64,000 bases of DNA from Acanthopleura granulata (lineage: Eukaryota > Mollusca > Polyplacophora > Chitonida > Chitonidae), in NCBI GenBank assembly GCA_016165875.1, contig JABBOT010000080.1, positions 7,548,759 through 7,612,758 on the forward strand, in the 5' to 3' direction. Every line of letters starts with the position of its first letter. Position 1 is the first letter of the stretch. The translations under genes and the position numbers were made by a program. The notes under the pieces were generated by a model, which was given only the letters and a program-made list of their open reading frames with translations, did not search any database and was not told where the DNA came from. Positions 1 to 13,275 of the stretch are shown one piece after another.

Positions 1-5
1 TGGCA

Positions 6-112
6 GGCGTTTTACGCGTATTCCAGAACAATTCACTTATACGACGGTGGCCAGCATTATGGTGGGAGGAAACCAGGCAGAGTCCGGCGGAAACCCACGA
101 CTGTCAACTGGA
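6..112 (-). repeat. SINE fragment (3' body)
   Basis: The minus strand matches the 3' body of the tRNA-derived SINE that recurs through the window: the stretch around the CCACCATAATG box, then CGTCGTATAAGTGAA, then the near-terminal TACGGCG. It is repeated at 50,931-51,030 within the segmental duplication. Confidence 0.8.
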
Positions 113-186
113 CTTGAAGACAAAGCGATCGCGTTCGTCAGAGGCTCCTGGGCCCTGCAGTGTACGTAATATAATGCCTTTACTTA

Positions 187-458
187 TATTTATTCATTTA
201 TTTATTTGATTGGTGCTTTACGCCGTACTCAAGAATATTTCACTTATACGACGGCGGCCATCATTATGGTGGGAGGAAACCGGGCAGAGCCCAGGGGAAA
301 CCCACGACCATCCGCAGGTTGATGGCAAACCTTCCCACGGACAGCCGGAGAGGAAGCCAGCATGAGCTGGTCTTGAACTCACAGCGACCGCATTGGTGGG
401 AGGCTTCTGGTCATTGTGCTGCGAAAGCGCGCTAATCGACTGAGCCACGGAAGCCTCC
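187..458 (-). repeat. Full-length tRNA-derived SINE, minus strand
   Basis: Read on the minus strand it starts with a tRNA-like head with a box A (TGGCTCAGTCGATTAGCGC) and box B (GTGAGTTCAAGAC). The central body follows, then CGTCGTATAAGTGAAATATT and an AAATAAATAAAT tail. It sits in the first intron of the partial SULT-A gene. The same insertion is in the other duplication copy at 51,115-51,380, so it predates the duplication. Confidence 0.9.
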
Positions 459-566
459 GCCGTTACCTATAGGCAGAACGCTAGTAACCTATATGGTATG
501 TATAGTTCAAGAACAGTGTACAGGCATACAATATGCCATCTAGCCTGGGAAATGCGATGGTCTTAC

Positions 567-738
567 CGGCTTTGGGGAATGCGACGATCACCACGTCATC
601 CTCGCGGCAGGGAAGATTCGGCATCCTCGTGAGAATTTCTTCTTGCGATTTTGTGGGAACGGGCGGATATTTCTTCCCCTTGAACTCATAGCAGGTAAAT
701 GTGTCCCCGTTCGGGTCGGAGATGACAGCCAGCGGCAT
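567..738 (-). CDS. Cytosolic sulfotransferase A, exon 1 (partial gene)
   Basis: Coding exon 1 of a cytosolic sulfotransferase, an enzyme that transfers sulfate from PAPS to a small acceptor. The 172-nt exon starts MPLAVISDPNGDT and ends in AFPKAG at a GTAAGA donor. This splits the PAPS 5'-phosphosulfate-binding loop (family pattern PKxGTTW) exactly as in the other four copies here. Later exons would lie to the left, outside the window. It is the duplicate of SULT-D exon 1 at 51,536-51,707 and differs by a few codons. No lesion is visible in this exon, so the state of the whole gene cannot be judged. Confidence 0.85.
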
Positions 739-3189
739 GATCTCCTAAAGTTTAGATACCTCTGTGTATGGAAGCTGTGAGTATGATAGTGGTTTAAGTA
801 GGTCAAGCTCACTGTCATTCTAAACTGAGACTCATTTCTAAGCTGGCTAGCGAGCAACACAGCGACTCTCACATAGATATACGCCATTTGGAAAATATGA
901 AGATTAGGGGACGCTACTCTGCTTGATTCGTCGATTCTCTGGACGTAGCCATCTTGAATTTCGAAGACAAATCATGCAAATTTCGATTATAAAAGATACT
1001 GTATTAAACCTCGATTTTGCACAACTATTCCACATGTTGTGTAATTTGTTGAATTAAAGTTATTGTTTCATCTCTTTACTAAGAACTAAAATACATCAAA
1101 ATACAAAAAACTAGTGCGTTGAATAAGGTGCCGGAACAACCAAGACGTAAAATATATGTGGCCTTAGCACGCCCTGAAATTTTGAGGAAATGATGTGTAT
1201 TTAGTCCACAGCATCATCACGGAGAATCTCGTAGTAGACAAATCTCGTGGTGTGCAGAATAGCTCGCTGTGACCGATTCTCCACTCGTGTACATTTATAT
1301 AGAAATAATAAACAACGGCAGGCTGAGCCTCCCACCCCCCACCCCCACGCCTACTACATGTGCGTTAAGGTTATCGTCTAGCTCGATCACACAGACACGG
1401 TCATGATACTGTTTAAAGTTGTACAGACATCTGGAATGAACTTAATTCCACACATATCTGTTCCTCTCGTTGTCTAGCTATTCCCCAGTCGCCAAAAGTT
1501 TGACGGAAATATCTACAATTTTGGTATAATCCACCACATCCAAAGCAGCTACATTACAGCACCTGGACACACAGCCATTGTTCTCTTATTGTCCTATCCA
1601 ATAACACTATATCCGAGCCTTCTGTGTTAATGGTCATGCGCACATTTTTCTGAAATAACAAAGCCCAGTTGTACTTTGGGCACACATATTTTCTTTGGAG
1701 GCTTGAAAGGGTCGCACGAAACCTACACAACATTGCAAACAAAATTAACCACGAATAGGAGACTTATCAGCTGGTATTTACTGGATTCTTGAAAAGTTTA
1801 ATAAAGCCTGTTTGAATAAAGGCTTAGTTGAAAAAAAATGTCAGCTTTCATGTATTTATAATACAGGTACATCTACAACTCTTTAGTCCTGAAATATGCT
1901 GATCACGTTCTCAGCTTAGCTTCTACACTAACGGCCCTGAATCGTTACAATCACTAACCTGGAGCAAGGTTCCTGTTGCCTGCTCCGTGGTCAAAAGGTA
2001 AAGTACGCCAAGAAAAGCGGTTTCAGGTGAACTTATAGTATTTCAGGGTTCATCAAGCCCTCGTTAATATTCGTGCATAATAAATCTTGCATTGTCACAG
2101 TCAACACTAATGTAACCAACGCATCCAGTCAAACAACATCTCATCTTTGCATTTTCGAATCATCTCCAACAGTACTGCTAAGATGGACTCGACTGCCGTT
2201 TCCAAATTCAGATTTCCTGTTCTCTTTCAAAGCTAGTTGCTATTATAATTCCATCTATTCATTATTAAAATAGTGATCAAAGATAAAATTCCCAAACTGT
2301 CTCTGATTTAGTCAGTTACATCTTCTTGGATTTGTTCCACTCCTTCAACACGGCTTAAATGTCCCGGACAGTAGGTAGTGCGACAGACTCGATTCGAGGA
2401 AAACAGCAGATAGTAAAGCTCGGCTGGTCTTGGAAATTCACAAATCACTAGGTGGTATGAAGTTCAAATTACTTCAAAATTAAAGAAAAGCTGTTTTGCA
2501 GCGTACAGTTGAGGACAACATTTACATCGGGAAAGACCGAATTCCAAGTGAGTGAATACAAGAGTAAAAACCCCAACCCCAACTGTTTATGCCAAAAAAG
2601 TGACCTCTCTAAGTAGAGACGAACGGCCCTACACAGTAAGTAAACATATAATACGTGCATTATGACAAATCTGCATAGTTGATTGATACGAAGACCACTG
2701 CCCACACCTACTTGGTCAGTGACGCAAAATTGTTGCTTTCGTGGCAAGTTCCACATGTTTTCTTGTGTTAACAAATGTATTACCAATCTATCCAAGTCCG
2801 ACCTACATGATGTTGTTACCTTTATTGGACACCTATAACATTAAAAGGAATAAAGGTCAGCTCCGGGGAAAAATGATTAAGTATAACAGTCTATTTAAAA
2901 AACGTCTTGGCTGCCATGTCCCTCTATTGGAATCTGCTTTAAGGCGTCTTTTCGTTGTGATTACAGTTATGCTCAAATTTATGGCTCCCGGTTACGACTT
3001 TAAGTCGGGGCTGTTTGACGGGTATTTGGGTACTATCCGTCTAGATGGGCATTCACTGTGACACTGAATCTTTTGAAAAGATCACACACACACACCCAAC
3101 ACACACTCGTTGCTTGCTTGGCACTGGTAACAATACGTGGCTGACGATTCTGGCGTGGTTCATTTGAACAGTTTATCGTTCGTTGAAGA

Positions 3190-3385
3190 CCACCTCAACG
3201 TCTTCCATCTGACTGAATATGGCGTGCTTGTCTGTATGTCACATGTGGGGAAGTCAGTCAGTGACTAGCCAAAGGGCGCTGGTTTTTACTCCGGCACTTC
3301 TTTTGCATCCAGGGATAAAACTCACCGCCATCTTATAAGTGAAAGACTTTTTTGAGTATTTTCGGTGAACAACAATCAGATAAAT
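3190..3385 (+). repeat. Diverged SINE
   Basis: Weak match to the SINE 3' body: ACCGCCATCTTATAAGTGAAAGA, then TTGAGTATTTTCGGTGAACAACAATCAGATAAAT. Duplicated at about 54,070-54,260. Confidence 0.55.
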
Positions 3386-4120
3386 CTGATAATCTCGCAC
3401 TGCCTCGAATGCCTACTCTGCGGAACAACCTATGTAAGAAGTTGCCTTAGGCTCAACACAGACTTGGTCTTAACTTCAGAGCTAAAATTGTGACTCGTCT
3501 TAAGAAATATTTTAATCTGAAGAGTTGTCATTTCAAAAATGAAAACTCAAATTTAGGTTTAGAAAGAATACTGCAATTTACAAGAGCACGCCTGACGTCT
3601 GACTAAGCCAGACGTATGTCTAAAACAGCGTCGTGATACTGAAGCATGTTTCAACATATGCGGCTACTAGCAATAGGCTATGAAAATAACGTACTTTTTA
3701 GGACGTTTTCAGTTCCGGCATACAACTGGATTTTAAGAACCTCACATAGGTCATGACCTATACTTGAGGTTACGTTATAAGCGAGATAATGTAGTGTGAT
3801 ATTATCAATACACTATTAAAATGGGCATCGTTTTTACCACGCTAATTAACTCCTGTATTTATACGAAGGTTTTACCAAGCACTACAGACGTTTTAGTAGT
3901 AAAACATCTGTAACAGGAGACACACCTCTGTGGAGTTCACATATTATTTCACACGATAATATTACGGTTATGACCGTTATTTCACAGTAAAAACGAAAAT
4001 TTTATACTAGTGTGTGTCGCAGACATTTGATTGCATTTAATTCACTGAGTGAAAAAACGCAATTTTGCAGTTAATAAATTCATATAAAGCTATCATACGT
4101 GTTTCCGCTTCTTAAATTAA

Positions 4121-4268
4121 CCTGAGCTCACTTCCACGAAGCAATCTTAACGTTACTAGCTCGTCATAGCACAGCTACCATGGCGACGTAATAACCACAG
4201 AGCATGCTGGTCGGCATGGTAGTTACGAGCTCATAAGGTTAAGGGGACTTCGTGGAAGTGGGCCCAGG
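4121..4268. repeat. Fold-back MITE
   Basis: The ends are inverted copies of each other (CCTGAGCTCACTTCCACGAAG and CTTCGTGGAAGTGGGCCCAGG), and the arms continue toward the middle with GAGCTCGT and CTACCATGG-like segments. There is no coding capacity. It is duplicated at 55,004-55,152. A relative with CGGGCCCGTTTTACGAAG ends sits at 50,045-50,164. Confidence 0.8.
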
Positions 4269-4540
4269 CTCCTAGCTGGTGAGCCATACAAACACTGCGA
4301 GTGAGATAAAAGCTATAGTTGTGTCGTAGTCATATGACTGAAAAATGACGACGTAAACCCGAAGTATACATACCTACATGAAAGTTGTGTGTGGAGCCAC
4401 TGTGTGAGGGAGTTAACGTCGCTGCGACTGAACTCTCCCAACTACTCAAAATCGGAAACCGTCCACTCGAACTATCGTCCGTATGATTGAAAGCTGAGGC
4501 GAAACTGTTTATCGGGTCAAACATAAGATATCTATACACT

Positions 4541-4772
4541 TATGGCTCTCCTTTCGCCTCGGGTGAGGAGGTCCGGGATCAACCCCGGTTGGGTCATACC
4601 GAAGACTTTCGCGCTCAGCACTGAGCGGCTAGAGCGAGGAAAGAGGATTGGTAGATCCGGTGGCAGTATAATGTGACTGGATTGGGTGTCATGCCCGGTG
4701 TCATGTTTTTGGCATGATGTTTCAGTGGCGGCAGCACTTTTGCGGCATGAATTCGCCCTGTCATCAGGAGAC
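4541..4772 (+). repeat. Second SINE family, plus strand
   Basis: Starts with a tRNA-like head (GGTCCGGGATCAACCCCGG resembles a box B region). A body follows that contains CACTGAGCGGCTAGAGCGAGG and GGCAGTATAATGTGACTGG. The same family occurs at 45,487-45,745 (minus), as a fragment at 37,425-37,500, and as the duplicate at 55,425-55,656. Confidence 0.75.
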
Positions 4773-5487
4773 ACTGTATTTACATACATTGCAAAAATAA
4801 ATTTCCGTGCGGTTTACCTGGGATATACCGTCCGTGCATGTGAAATGTCACACTGACCGGGTCACGCTCCATGCAGAACTAATTTAAGGCCCATTTAATA
4901 CGCTTCAGGCGATTGCGCGTCTTGACCTTCGTTGGTGCGAGAGGCTAACGGTGAGTATATTCAGTGGTAATATATGCTTAGAATTCTCAGCGTTTCTGTG
5001 TCACGTGTAAGCGAATTAATTAGGGAATGAGAGTAATCTCTATTCAAACTTTCACGCAGTTAACTACATACTCCGATATCGGCCTAAGACATGCACAGAT
5101 AGACTACAGTTTATTTCATCCTTGACCGAAACAGCGTGACGAAAAGCAATACGTAGCCTACAACTAGCCTCAACCCTACAAGTTCCTAATTAAGGCTGGC
5201 TATCGACTTGAGTGTGTCTCATGACCAGACTGACAACATTTTCAGAGCCTTGGGGAAGAGTTATGTTTTAGACTCAGCTGGAATAATTATAATCATTATC
5301 TTAGGCTATAATATTTGTGGCCGGTCATCTTGTATATTCATATTTAGTGACCGTCTTATCGTAATTCGTTTTAAGATCTTCATCCTTAAGAGTTAGTTGT
5401 CAATCTCCATCATCATACCCAGGAAATAGCACGCGAGCCACGGGATTGTGCGAAGTGTATCAGATTGCGGAGAGGCCTGGCATTTTA

Positions 5488-5663
5488 GCTGGGCTGGCTT
5501 CCTCTCCGGCCGTACGTAGGAAGGTCAGCCAGCAACCTGCGGATGATCGTGGGTTTCCGCCGGGCTCTGCCCGGTTTCCTTCCACCATAAAGCTGGCCGC
5601 CGTCGTACAAGTGAAATATTCTTGAGTACGGCGTTAAACACCAATCAAATAAATAAATAAAAC
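5488..5663 (+). repeat. SINE, head-truncated
   Basis: Begins in the SINE body (GGCTTCCTCTCCGGCCGTACG) and runs to the AAATAAATAAATAA tail. The tRNA head is missing. Duplicated at 56,371-56,545. Confidence 0.85.
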
Positions 5664-6054
5664 ATTGCTCTTCTCACCACACTGGTCTTCAAATCAATCA
5701 AATATTATTATTATTTATCAAATAAATAAATAAATTTCAGCTGAATTCCTCGTTTTAACACTTGTGCATTCACCACTGTTCTGAACTGGCGTCTCCCTTT
5801 GATATATGTACATTTATAAAGTACAAGATGAATGCATCCAGTGTCAAATAAGCATCAATACAAATAACAATGACACTGTCCTTGCAAATCCAGTGTAAAG
5901 TGATGGGTCGTACCGCAATCAGTTACCCTTACCTGCAAACTGCAGTGGATCTCGCGAGATTTCCGCGACCCTTTGTTTACCGTTTATGGAAATGCCAGGG
6001 AAATCCGGATTGAATGCGATTCCTGAGAGTTCAAATCGAGCTCTGGTTGCATTG

Positions 6055-6205
6055 ATCTCCGAACGTACGTGGGGAAGTCTGCCAGCAACCAGCGGTTTGT
6101 TGTTGGTTACTCCGGACTCTGCCCGGTTTCCTTCCACAATAACGCTGGCCGTCGTATACGTGAAACATTCGTGAGAATACGGTGTAAAACACTAATCAAA
6201 CAAAA
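6055..6205 (+). repeat. SINE, diverged
   Basis: A diverged copy of the SINE body (CTCTGCCCGGTTTCCTTCCAC, then GCCGTCGTATACGTGAAACA and GTAAAACACTAATCAAAC). Duplicated at 56,938-57,090. Confidence 0.75.
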
Positions 6206-7137
6206 AAATAATGTTGCAGCCGTCAGCTGATTTCGAACCTGTGACCGCAAGCCCTAGCGCTCTTAACCCAAAGTGATATCCACCAGAAGGACGTGGCGGC
6301 CGAAAACCTTTACTTTACCTGTTTTCCACTGAGGTTGATCTTCCTTGCCTTTCAACATCTGACGGGTCATACATACTATGTGCAAAGAAGACAACAACAC
6401 CAAGTACTTTGGAATTTGGTATATTTGGCATACCTTGTAAAACTACAAGCTACTGCAATTAGAGGGTTTAATCTTTTCTAAGTATAGGTTAGCCAGGGCC
6501 AGTATTATATTATATTAGTGTACATTATTTACTCCGGGATTGTGCCATGTAGCCTATAGTGAAAATTTGCACTAGGCACGATAAATGAGCTTTTATTCAA
6601 ATCTCAAAAGAAAGGCAACTTTTCTTACCACAGTGAGCTAACCCCATATTCACCACCTACAAATTTACATAGGTATAAAAACACTAAAAAATTCCTTACT
6701 ATTTATGTAGTAATTTAACAAAGAAGACCCACCTAAACTGTATTCCCGAATTTTTGTTGGCCCAAATGAAACATACTGTCATATAACTAGATGCCTGGCC
6801 TACACCATATCTAAATATCATCTGTGGTTGACCACGATTTTCTCAAAATAAATCACCTGGAATGCAGGTACTAACGCTCTATCGCCATAGAAATGGGGCG
6901 AAGGGGGAACTTTCTCATTGGACTATATTTTTTTCTGTTTAATTGTACCCACAAGTAATGGACTTTTTTTCAATTACTATTTGTCATAGTCTATACCTGC
7001 AAAAATTATCTGACAGTACTTCAACACACTTCACAGATACAGCCAATCCCCACCCGTCCCTATCCGTCCGTTTTCTGTGCGCCTGAATCGAATTAGTGGT
7101 TTTATACCTATATGTAGGTTAGTGCAACTTCAGCATC

Positions 7138-10100
7138 ATGCCACGGGTTGTCATATCAGACCCGAATGGCGACACGATGAACTGTCATGAGTTCAAGGGG
7201 AAGCATTATCCAGTCAGACCCGACAAAGATCAAGATGACATTCTCACGAGACTGCCAGACCTTTCCTGCCCCGAGGATGACGTCACCATTGTCGCTTTCC
7301 CTAAAGCAGGTAAGCTATAACATTTGTGACATTGGCGTTTAGAGGGTCAGATCGAGGTGTCGCAAGGCTTGTGGTGTCTTGGCAGCCAATGTTGGCAATT
7401 CTTGATTTCTCCACATGTTTTTGGAGATAGGAGCAGTTCAGCTGTAGAAGTCTTTTGATTTATATGTTGTAGTGTGCTGTGCAAGGAAAATTAACGATAA
7501 TATAAAAAGCAGTGCTTCCGCTTCATCAAATAAGCTCTCCTTGCGTCTGGATCTTAGTTTTTAAAATGGAAAGACTACGAAAAATTGAACTTATGGTGAG
7601 CGATTAAAAACAGTTCACTGATTTTTCAGATTTTTTTTCACCAAACTTAATGTAGACAATTGTAGTCCAAAAGAAAAAGGTAGTACATTGAATATCAAAC
7701 TTACCGAACTGAATATATTCTAATTCCATGCTTGCTATACGTACTTTCACATTATCAGTAACAGTATAAACATTTAGTTGTAGTGGAAATAGAAAAGAAC
7801 ACAAAGATAAAGTACAAAGCGAATTGTAGGGAATACATTTTATTTCATTTCATTGAATCATTTTACTTTATTTTATTTTTTCCTTCTCTGTCCATGGCTG
7901 GAGGACAGCGGCCTCATACCGACCTTTATACCATGTTACATACTGACGATCTTCCCCACGTTTGACACACAAGCATGCATGCCATATTGGTAGAATACAA
8001 GCTATCTTCTGTGGTCTAACACTGCAGGCAACTGTATACAAATTCCGTGGGAAGTCATGTTGATAAACTGTTTAGTTTTCTTGACGTCGTGATTAGAACA
8101 ACTCTGTAGTAAGGTGACTGGTCAATGATTACAACGACGTCTACCTTAAGGATTATCCCGAAGGCACTTTTGAAATCCTTACTATGTCAAAGAACAAAAT
8201 GTACCTTCACTGTTCGTGAGATGAACCTAGATTCCTAAATGATATTACATCTTCCGACAGGTATTCTTCACATCGTTCTAACAGCTGTGTTAAATGCTAA
8301 TGTCAACCAAGTTACCTCCTTGAAGAAGTGAGCACATTTGTTCTTGAAACATTTACTACTGAATCGCGTGTTTGTAATACGGATTTCAACATCTCCAGGA
8401 ACGCATTGGGTTTGGGAGATGTGCAATATGTTGCTGACGAGAATAGCTGAAATACCAACAGATAACGACAAAGTCGAGACAATGCTGGAGGTCTGGACAG
8501 CAGATGAACTCGACTGTCGGCCATCCGTCCGTGTTTTGAACACGCATGTCACACCGGAACTGTGCCCTAAGGACCTAATCAAACACAAATCAAGGATCAT
8601 ATATGTCGAACGGAACCCTAAAGATGCTACAGTGTCATTCTTTCACCACATCAGGAAAATGAAAAATGCGAACTATTGTGGAACTTGGGACGGATTTTTG
8701 GATGTGGCCATGGCAGGGGATGGTAAGACCTATTTATTTATTTATTTATTTATTTATATGGAGTTTTATGCTGTTTTCAGGAATATTTAAGCTAAACAAG
8801 GTTAATAGGCCTGTAAGGGGAATGACAGATACTTGATGATATAGTGGTTGGAAACGGCCGTTCATTTCTGTCTTGCAAGCCAAACCTTCCAATCTTCTCC
8901 AAAATCAGATTCTGTGGCCACTAGTGACTGGTTAAGCTCACTCACTGGCCATTGTCTGGTGTTTTTACTCTGCTAAGATCTCTAAGACGCTCAAATCTAC
9001 ATTTCTTTTGGCTCATAGGTCATAATGTCACAAAAAACTTCTATTAACTTGTCGTAGATCGACAGAAATCAATGCACGAGATAAAACACTATATCTTGTC
9101 TATGTATGCTGTCTTATATTAGAATTGATGAAGGGTTGTTCAGGAATAGGGGCTTTGAAATGGCACCGTGACTGGCACTAAAAGCCATTGAGGGAAACAA
9201 GCTCTTCATGTAATAAGGAAACTCTCCCTCCATCGTGATTCGGGCCCTAGCTGTCTAGTCTGTTGTTCAGTCCTCCGTTTGCCACGAGAATATAACTGTG
9301 GGCAAACTGATAACATATACTCATGTATAACAAGAGAACAATAGTCAGTCCGACTTAGGTGCGAATCGCAATTGGGCGGGAAAAGGTACCCATATGGCAG
9401 AGTCGTCCCTTAAAACCAGGCAGTGGAATCCACTCTATTTTAGGAAGAGAATAAGGTTTAAACACGGAGATATCAACCAACTGTTGAATAATTTTGGCAC
9501 ACAGTTCTAGAAGTTATATTTTTCTACTTTTGTATTTCTATAGAATTTTAATACATACCATGCATCAGTGCATTTGCGTTTGTTTTAAAGTATAAATTTT
9601 AATATCGTTAGACATGTTATAGCGCATTGAAAATATTTCAATCTTAATTTCAATCTGGACATTTTTTTCAGAAGTAGAGTTTTTTTTAGAGTTTTTGTTA
9701 GAAGTATCTAAATAGTTCTAACCTTTGCGAACAAAATTGTTCTTAGTTAAAACAATAGCTTTGTCTTGAAATTTGAATGATATGGACCAAATAAACAAGA
9801 TTGTTCTGATTCGGTTTACTGTATGTTATGAATAGCGGGGCACTCTATAAAAATTAACTTATGGTGAGTGAAAAGACAATTGAAAACCTTATCTGAAAAT
9901 ACTGAAGTTTTTAGATTTTTTTCACCAAAATAAACACAGTCTAATGGTTTGATTGTATGGTGGGTTTTGTGGACCAAATTAATAATGTGGTCCACCAGTG
10001 GCGTCACACAACTTTTGTACACATTTATATTCAGCTCCGAATAAAGGTATCGTGAAGAGTGCTCCTGTAAAGTTCGCCTGGGTGTGGAAACGCTAACAAG

Positions 10101-10815
10101 ACATTAAATTTCTACCCCAGTAACATAGAAAAGTCGGCGCGACATCACTGGTGAACCACATCCTCAATATGGTCCATAAAACCCACCATACAATCATAAT
10201 ATTTGACTGCATCTATTTTGGTGCAATAACATGTAAAAAAATCAGTGAAGATATCTTCAGATACAGTTCTTAATGGTCTTTTCACCCATCATAAGTTCAT
10301 TTTAGAAAAGCCTTCCTTTTAACCTAACCGGAATGTCATGAGTTTATGATGTCCACATTTGTCATTTATGGGCAGATTAGATTTTGTTTTAAATGCCAAA
10401 TTATGACTTAATACAAAATAATTTTGAAATTTTCTAATAGTGTTCGTGAAGAACTTGGTACATGCTATATTCTATATGTTATTACATAGCTATTGCATGT
10501 TGATGTCTGTCTAAAGTCTAGTAAAGACCATTGAAGTGGCATTTTAGCATAGTAACACTGTAATGCCCTAGTTAATACCAATAGCTGGCGGTATTCAGAT
10601 ATAGTGCGCTCTTAAAATGATGACAGGGTTCCTTTAAACTTTTTTATATTACAAGAATAAAATTTTTGGTTTTATTACATAAATATATTTTCAACCACAT
10701 ATTTCATGCAGCTCTTTATGGATCCTGGTTCGATTATGTGACACCTTGGGATGAATTTTTCCTGACTCAAGAGGGCATTCCCGTTCTAAGGCTCTGTTAC
10801 GAGAACCTTAAACAG
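7138..10815 (+). pseudogene. Cytosolic sulfotransferase B, truncated (exons 1-3)
   Basis: Exon 1 is 7138-7309 (ends AFPKAG at GTAAGC), exon 2 is 8399-8722 (begins G-THWVWEM) and exon 3 is 10712-10815 (ALYGSWFDYV to YENLKQ). The reading frame is open through all three. Exon 2 has the catalytic-His region RVLNTHVTPEL and the 3'-phosphate-binding motif YVERNPKDATVSFFHH. The exon 3 donor reads CAG-GA where the duplicate at 61,239 has CAG-GT. No exon 4 or 5 follows, because the sequence switches near 11,020 to a gene on the other strand. The C-terminal RKGxxGDWKN PAPS-binding segment is therefore absent. Most likely a rearrangement-truncated pseudogene. The first exons could still be transcribed. 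Confidence 0.85.
9855..10320. repeat. Fold-back repeat in SULT-B intron 2
   Basis: The left arm (from CTTATGGTGAGTGAAAAGAC through TGGTGGGTTTTGTGGACC) reappears inverted in the right arm (GGTCCATAAAACCCACCA to TCTTTTCACCCATCATAAG). A related single arm lies at 7,585-7,690 in intron 1. The element is present in the other duplication copy at about 60,285-60,735. Confidence 0.7.
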
Positions 10816-11232
10816 GAAACATATGAAGTAAAATTTACAATACCGAAAAAAATCACCCCCAACAAAACTAAATGATGAAAAGAGGCCAGCGTTTACTCAT
10901 GGAAAGTTATAAGTTTATGTTGGCAATAAATGCGTAATCAGCAACTGGAAAAGTCACACAAATGAACAACAGACTACAAAGAGCGCACCTGAATTTCTTA
11001 AGACTGCATTACTGGAAACTAGAATATTAAAATCTTGAAAATGAGACACATGATGTTCTATTTTTATGACTCAGTTTTCACTACAGGTCACATTTTTCCG
11101 TATCTTAAAATTTTCCTTCACATTTTACCTGTTTAAGGTTCTCGTAACAGAGACTTAGGACTGGAATGTCTTCGTGAATCCGGAAAAATTCGTCCCAAGC
11201 TTGGACATAATCGAACCAGGAGCCACAAATAA

Positions 11233-12411
11233 CCGCATAAAAATATATACCTATAGGTAAAATAGCACTGTAATAAAATCGCAACTTCGACGAACAATCA
11301 TGTAAAATTGTCTTGGAAATAAAAGATAATTAAAAAATTAAGCCCAGATTCTGAGTGTGCCAACAAGCTTGCTATATAGTTTCCTCTCGTGTGACGACAT
11401 GCAGAGTGGGGCGTAAAGCGGTTGTAGGGAGCGGGTCAATAAAATTCATGTAAGAGAAAATGAGGCTTTAGAACGACATTTGCAGTTCGTGTGTATCGTG
11501 CTGACTCGTACATTCTAAAACAAAACTAATCCTACTTCCTTCATCAGGCCTGCGTTAAGATATCAGCTCTAAGATACATATGAGGAAATTTATTCCGCCG
11601 GACTCAGAGGTCATCCGGTAAGGTCAATTGATCACATGCAAACCTCATGTAATTTAGAACCACGTAACCATTGGATATGTTGTCGTTGTCAAACTCCTGA
11701 GCACCACCTTATTGGCACTGCGTGGTGCAAATTACATTCATTTTCATTCGCTAATACATCGCTCGCGTTTATTCCAAGTTCCTCTGTAAGGGTACTTTGA
11801 GGTCAGGATTGGGATTTTCTTTTAATGGCAGCGTTCAAAAATTCCGCCCCATTTTTGTGGCGATTATCAATGTGCCAATTGCTCGTCAGTGCTGCCGAGA
11901 GCTGTCTTATTTCTCGCGACAATGCCACTGTTGACGTGTGGACACCCTACCACAATAAGACACAGCACATATATACATATCACCCAAGCATACATAACTT
12001 CCTATATCACCTGCCTATAGAATGAGTTTGTGAGTGGCACTGTTGACATCAAGTCACTCCAAAATATCAAAGGGAACACCTTAATAACTCCAATAAATGA
12101 ATCAGACGGTGTGTTTCAATGGCTACCTATATACATACACACAGTGATAGCTGAGACAGACAGGTAAGGCCACGCGCTACACCTATCAACATCCAATGAC
12201 CGAGGTGTATGGGCACTCTGCATATTACGTTTTCCACGAGACATATCGATTTTCCGAGATTTAGCGGTTCAGTGGAATTATATAGAGTGTCCAATCCAAC
12301 TGGTACCCTGATTACGTAAAACTTCAAACACATACAGGCACGCACTCTCACACGCACTCTCGCACGCACGCACGGAAAGGCATTCATGTGTAAACACACT
12401 TTAGGCCTTAC
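11233..12411. other. SULT-C intron 2
   Basis: No gene is supported here. The part from about 12,172 to 12,411, with CA/CG-rich CACGCACGCACG runs, matches 48,517-48,738 of gene D, so the intron was copied together with exon 2. Confidence 0.6.
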
Positions 12412-13165
12412 CTTTTCCTGTCATGGCTAATTCGAAAAAAACATCCCATTTCCCAGAATAGTCTACGGGTCTCATTTTACTGAGGTGGTGAAAGAATGAC
12501 ACTGTAGCATCTTTCGGGTTCCGCTCGACATATATGATCCTTGATTTATGCTTGACTAGGTCCTTGGGTTACAGTTCTGGTGTGACATGCGTGTTGAGAA
12601 CACGAACGGATGGCCGACTGTTGAGTTCCTCTGCTGTCTGCACCTCCAGAAATGTCTTCTGTTTGTCGTTATCGGTTGGTATTTCGGCTACTCCCGTCAG
12701 CAACATATTGCACATCTCCCAAACCCAATGCGATCCTGAAGACGTTAGAACGAAAGTATAAATATGACCTATCTATTCGCGACAAATGTGTGCTTAATAT
12801 TTGTTCTCAATGTGATTTTGTCCTCTTCTACAAAGAGTATATCGCAAAACAGTTGGCTGGCGTCAGCATTTCATAACCACGTTGTCGTTAGAACGACAAG
12901 GCGAACCTCTCACTCTTTCCCAAACAAATCTAAACATTTTCTATCAGTCTGTCTTGTTTGTAGTATCTCAAATAGAAAGAAGAATCGTTTTCAAAATCCG
13001 GAACCAAGTCAATAGGAAAATTGAATGGATTGATCCTCATCACAGGTGCACATACCCATTCACAACACTTCATACACACCCTTGCATTATTTTCGCCATA
13101 AAGTTGCTGACCAATAGAGAGACAAATATACCTTTTCTGGCTGTTACTGAATGTAGATGACGAAC

Positions 13166-13275
13166 TGTTATTTTTACCACATACCAAATCGTCGCCGATC
13201 AACTGCTATTATTACCACATACCAAGGCGTCGCTGATGACCTGATATTATTACCACGTACCAAGGCGTTGCTCTT
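13166..13275. repeat. Tandem repeat, ~45-bp unit, about 2.5 copies
   Basis: The block ATTATTACCACATACCAAGGCGTCGCTGAT recurs with small changes at about 13,166, 13,208 and 13,247. Intronic to SULT-C. No function is evident. Confidence 0.7.

Larger units (their letters stand above)
739..7137. other. Intergenic spacer between SULT-A and SULT-B
   Basis: The spacer between two head-to-head sulfotransferase first exons. I see no convincing protein gene. It holds an old SINE near 3,190-3,380, a 148-bp fold-back element at 4,121, a second-family SINE at 4,541, and two more SINE pieces at 5,488 and 6,055. Any promoters of the divergent genes should lie close to 740-900 and 7,000-7,137, but I cannot identify clear core elements. 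Confidence 0.6.
1..11022. repeat. Segmental duplication, left copy
   Basis: This stretch is repeated in the same orientation at about 50,925-61,440. By eye the two copies run in register with scattered substitutions and small indels. The left copy starts at or beyond the window edge and ends near 11,020, where both copies read through a shared stretch ending in GAATTTCT and then diverge. It carries exon 1 of SULT-A (minus) and SULT-B exons 1-3 (plus), plus SINEs and fold-back elements. It lacks 22 bp found in the other copy near 54,890. It keeps about 470 bp around SULT-B exon 2 that the other copy has lost. Confidence 0.93.
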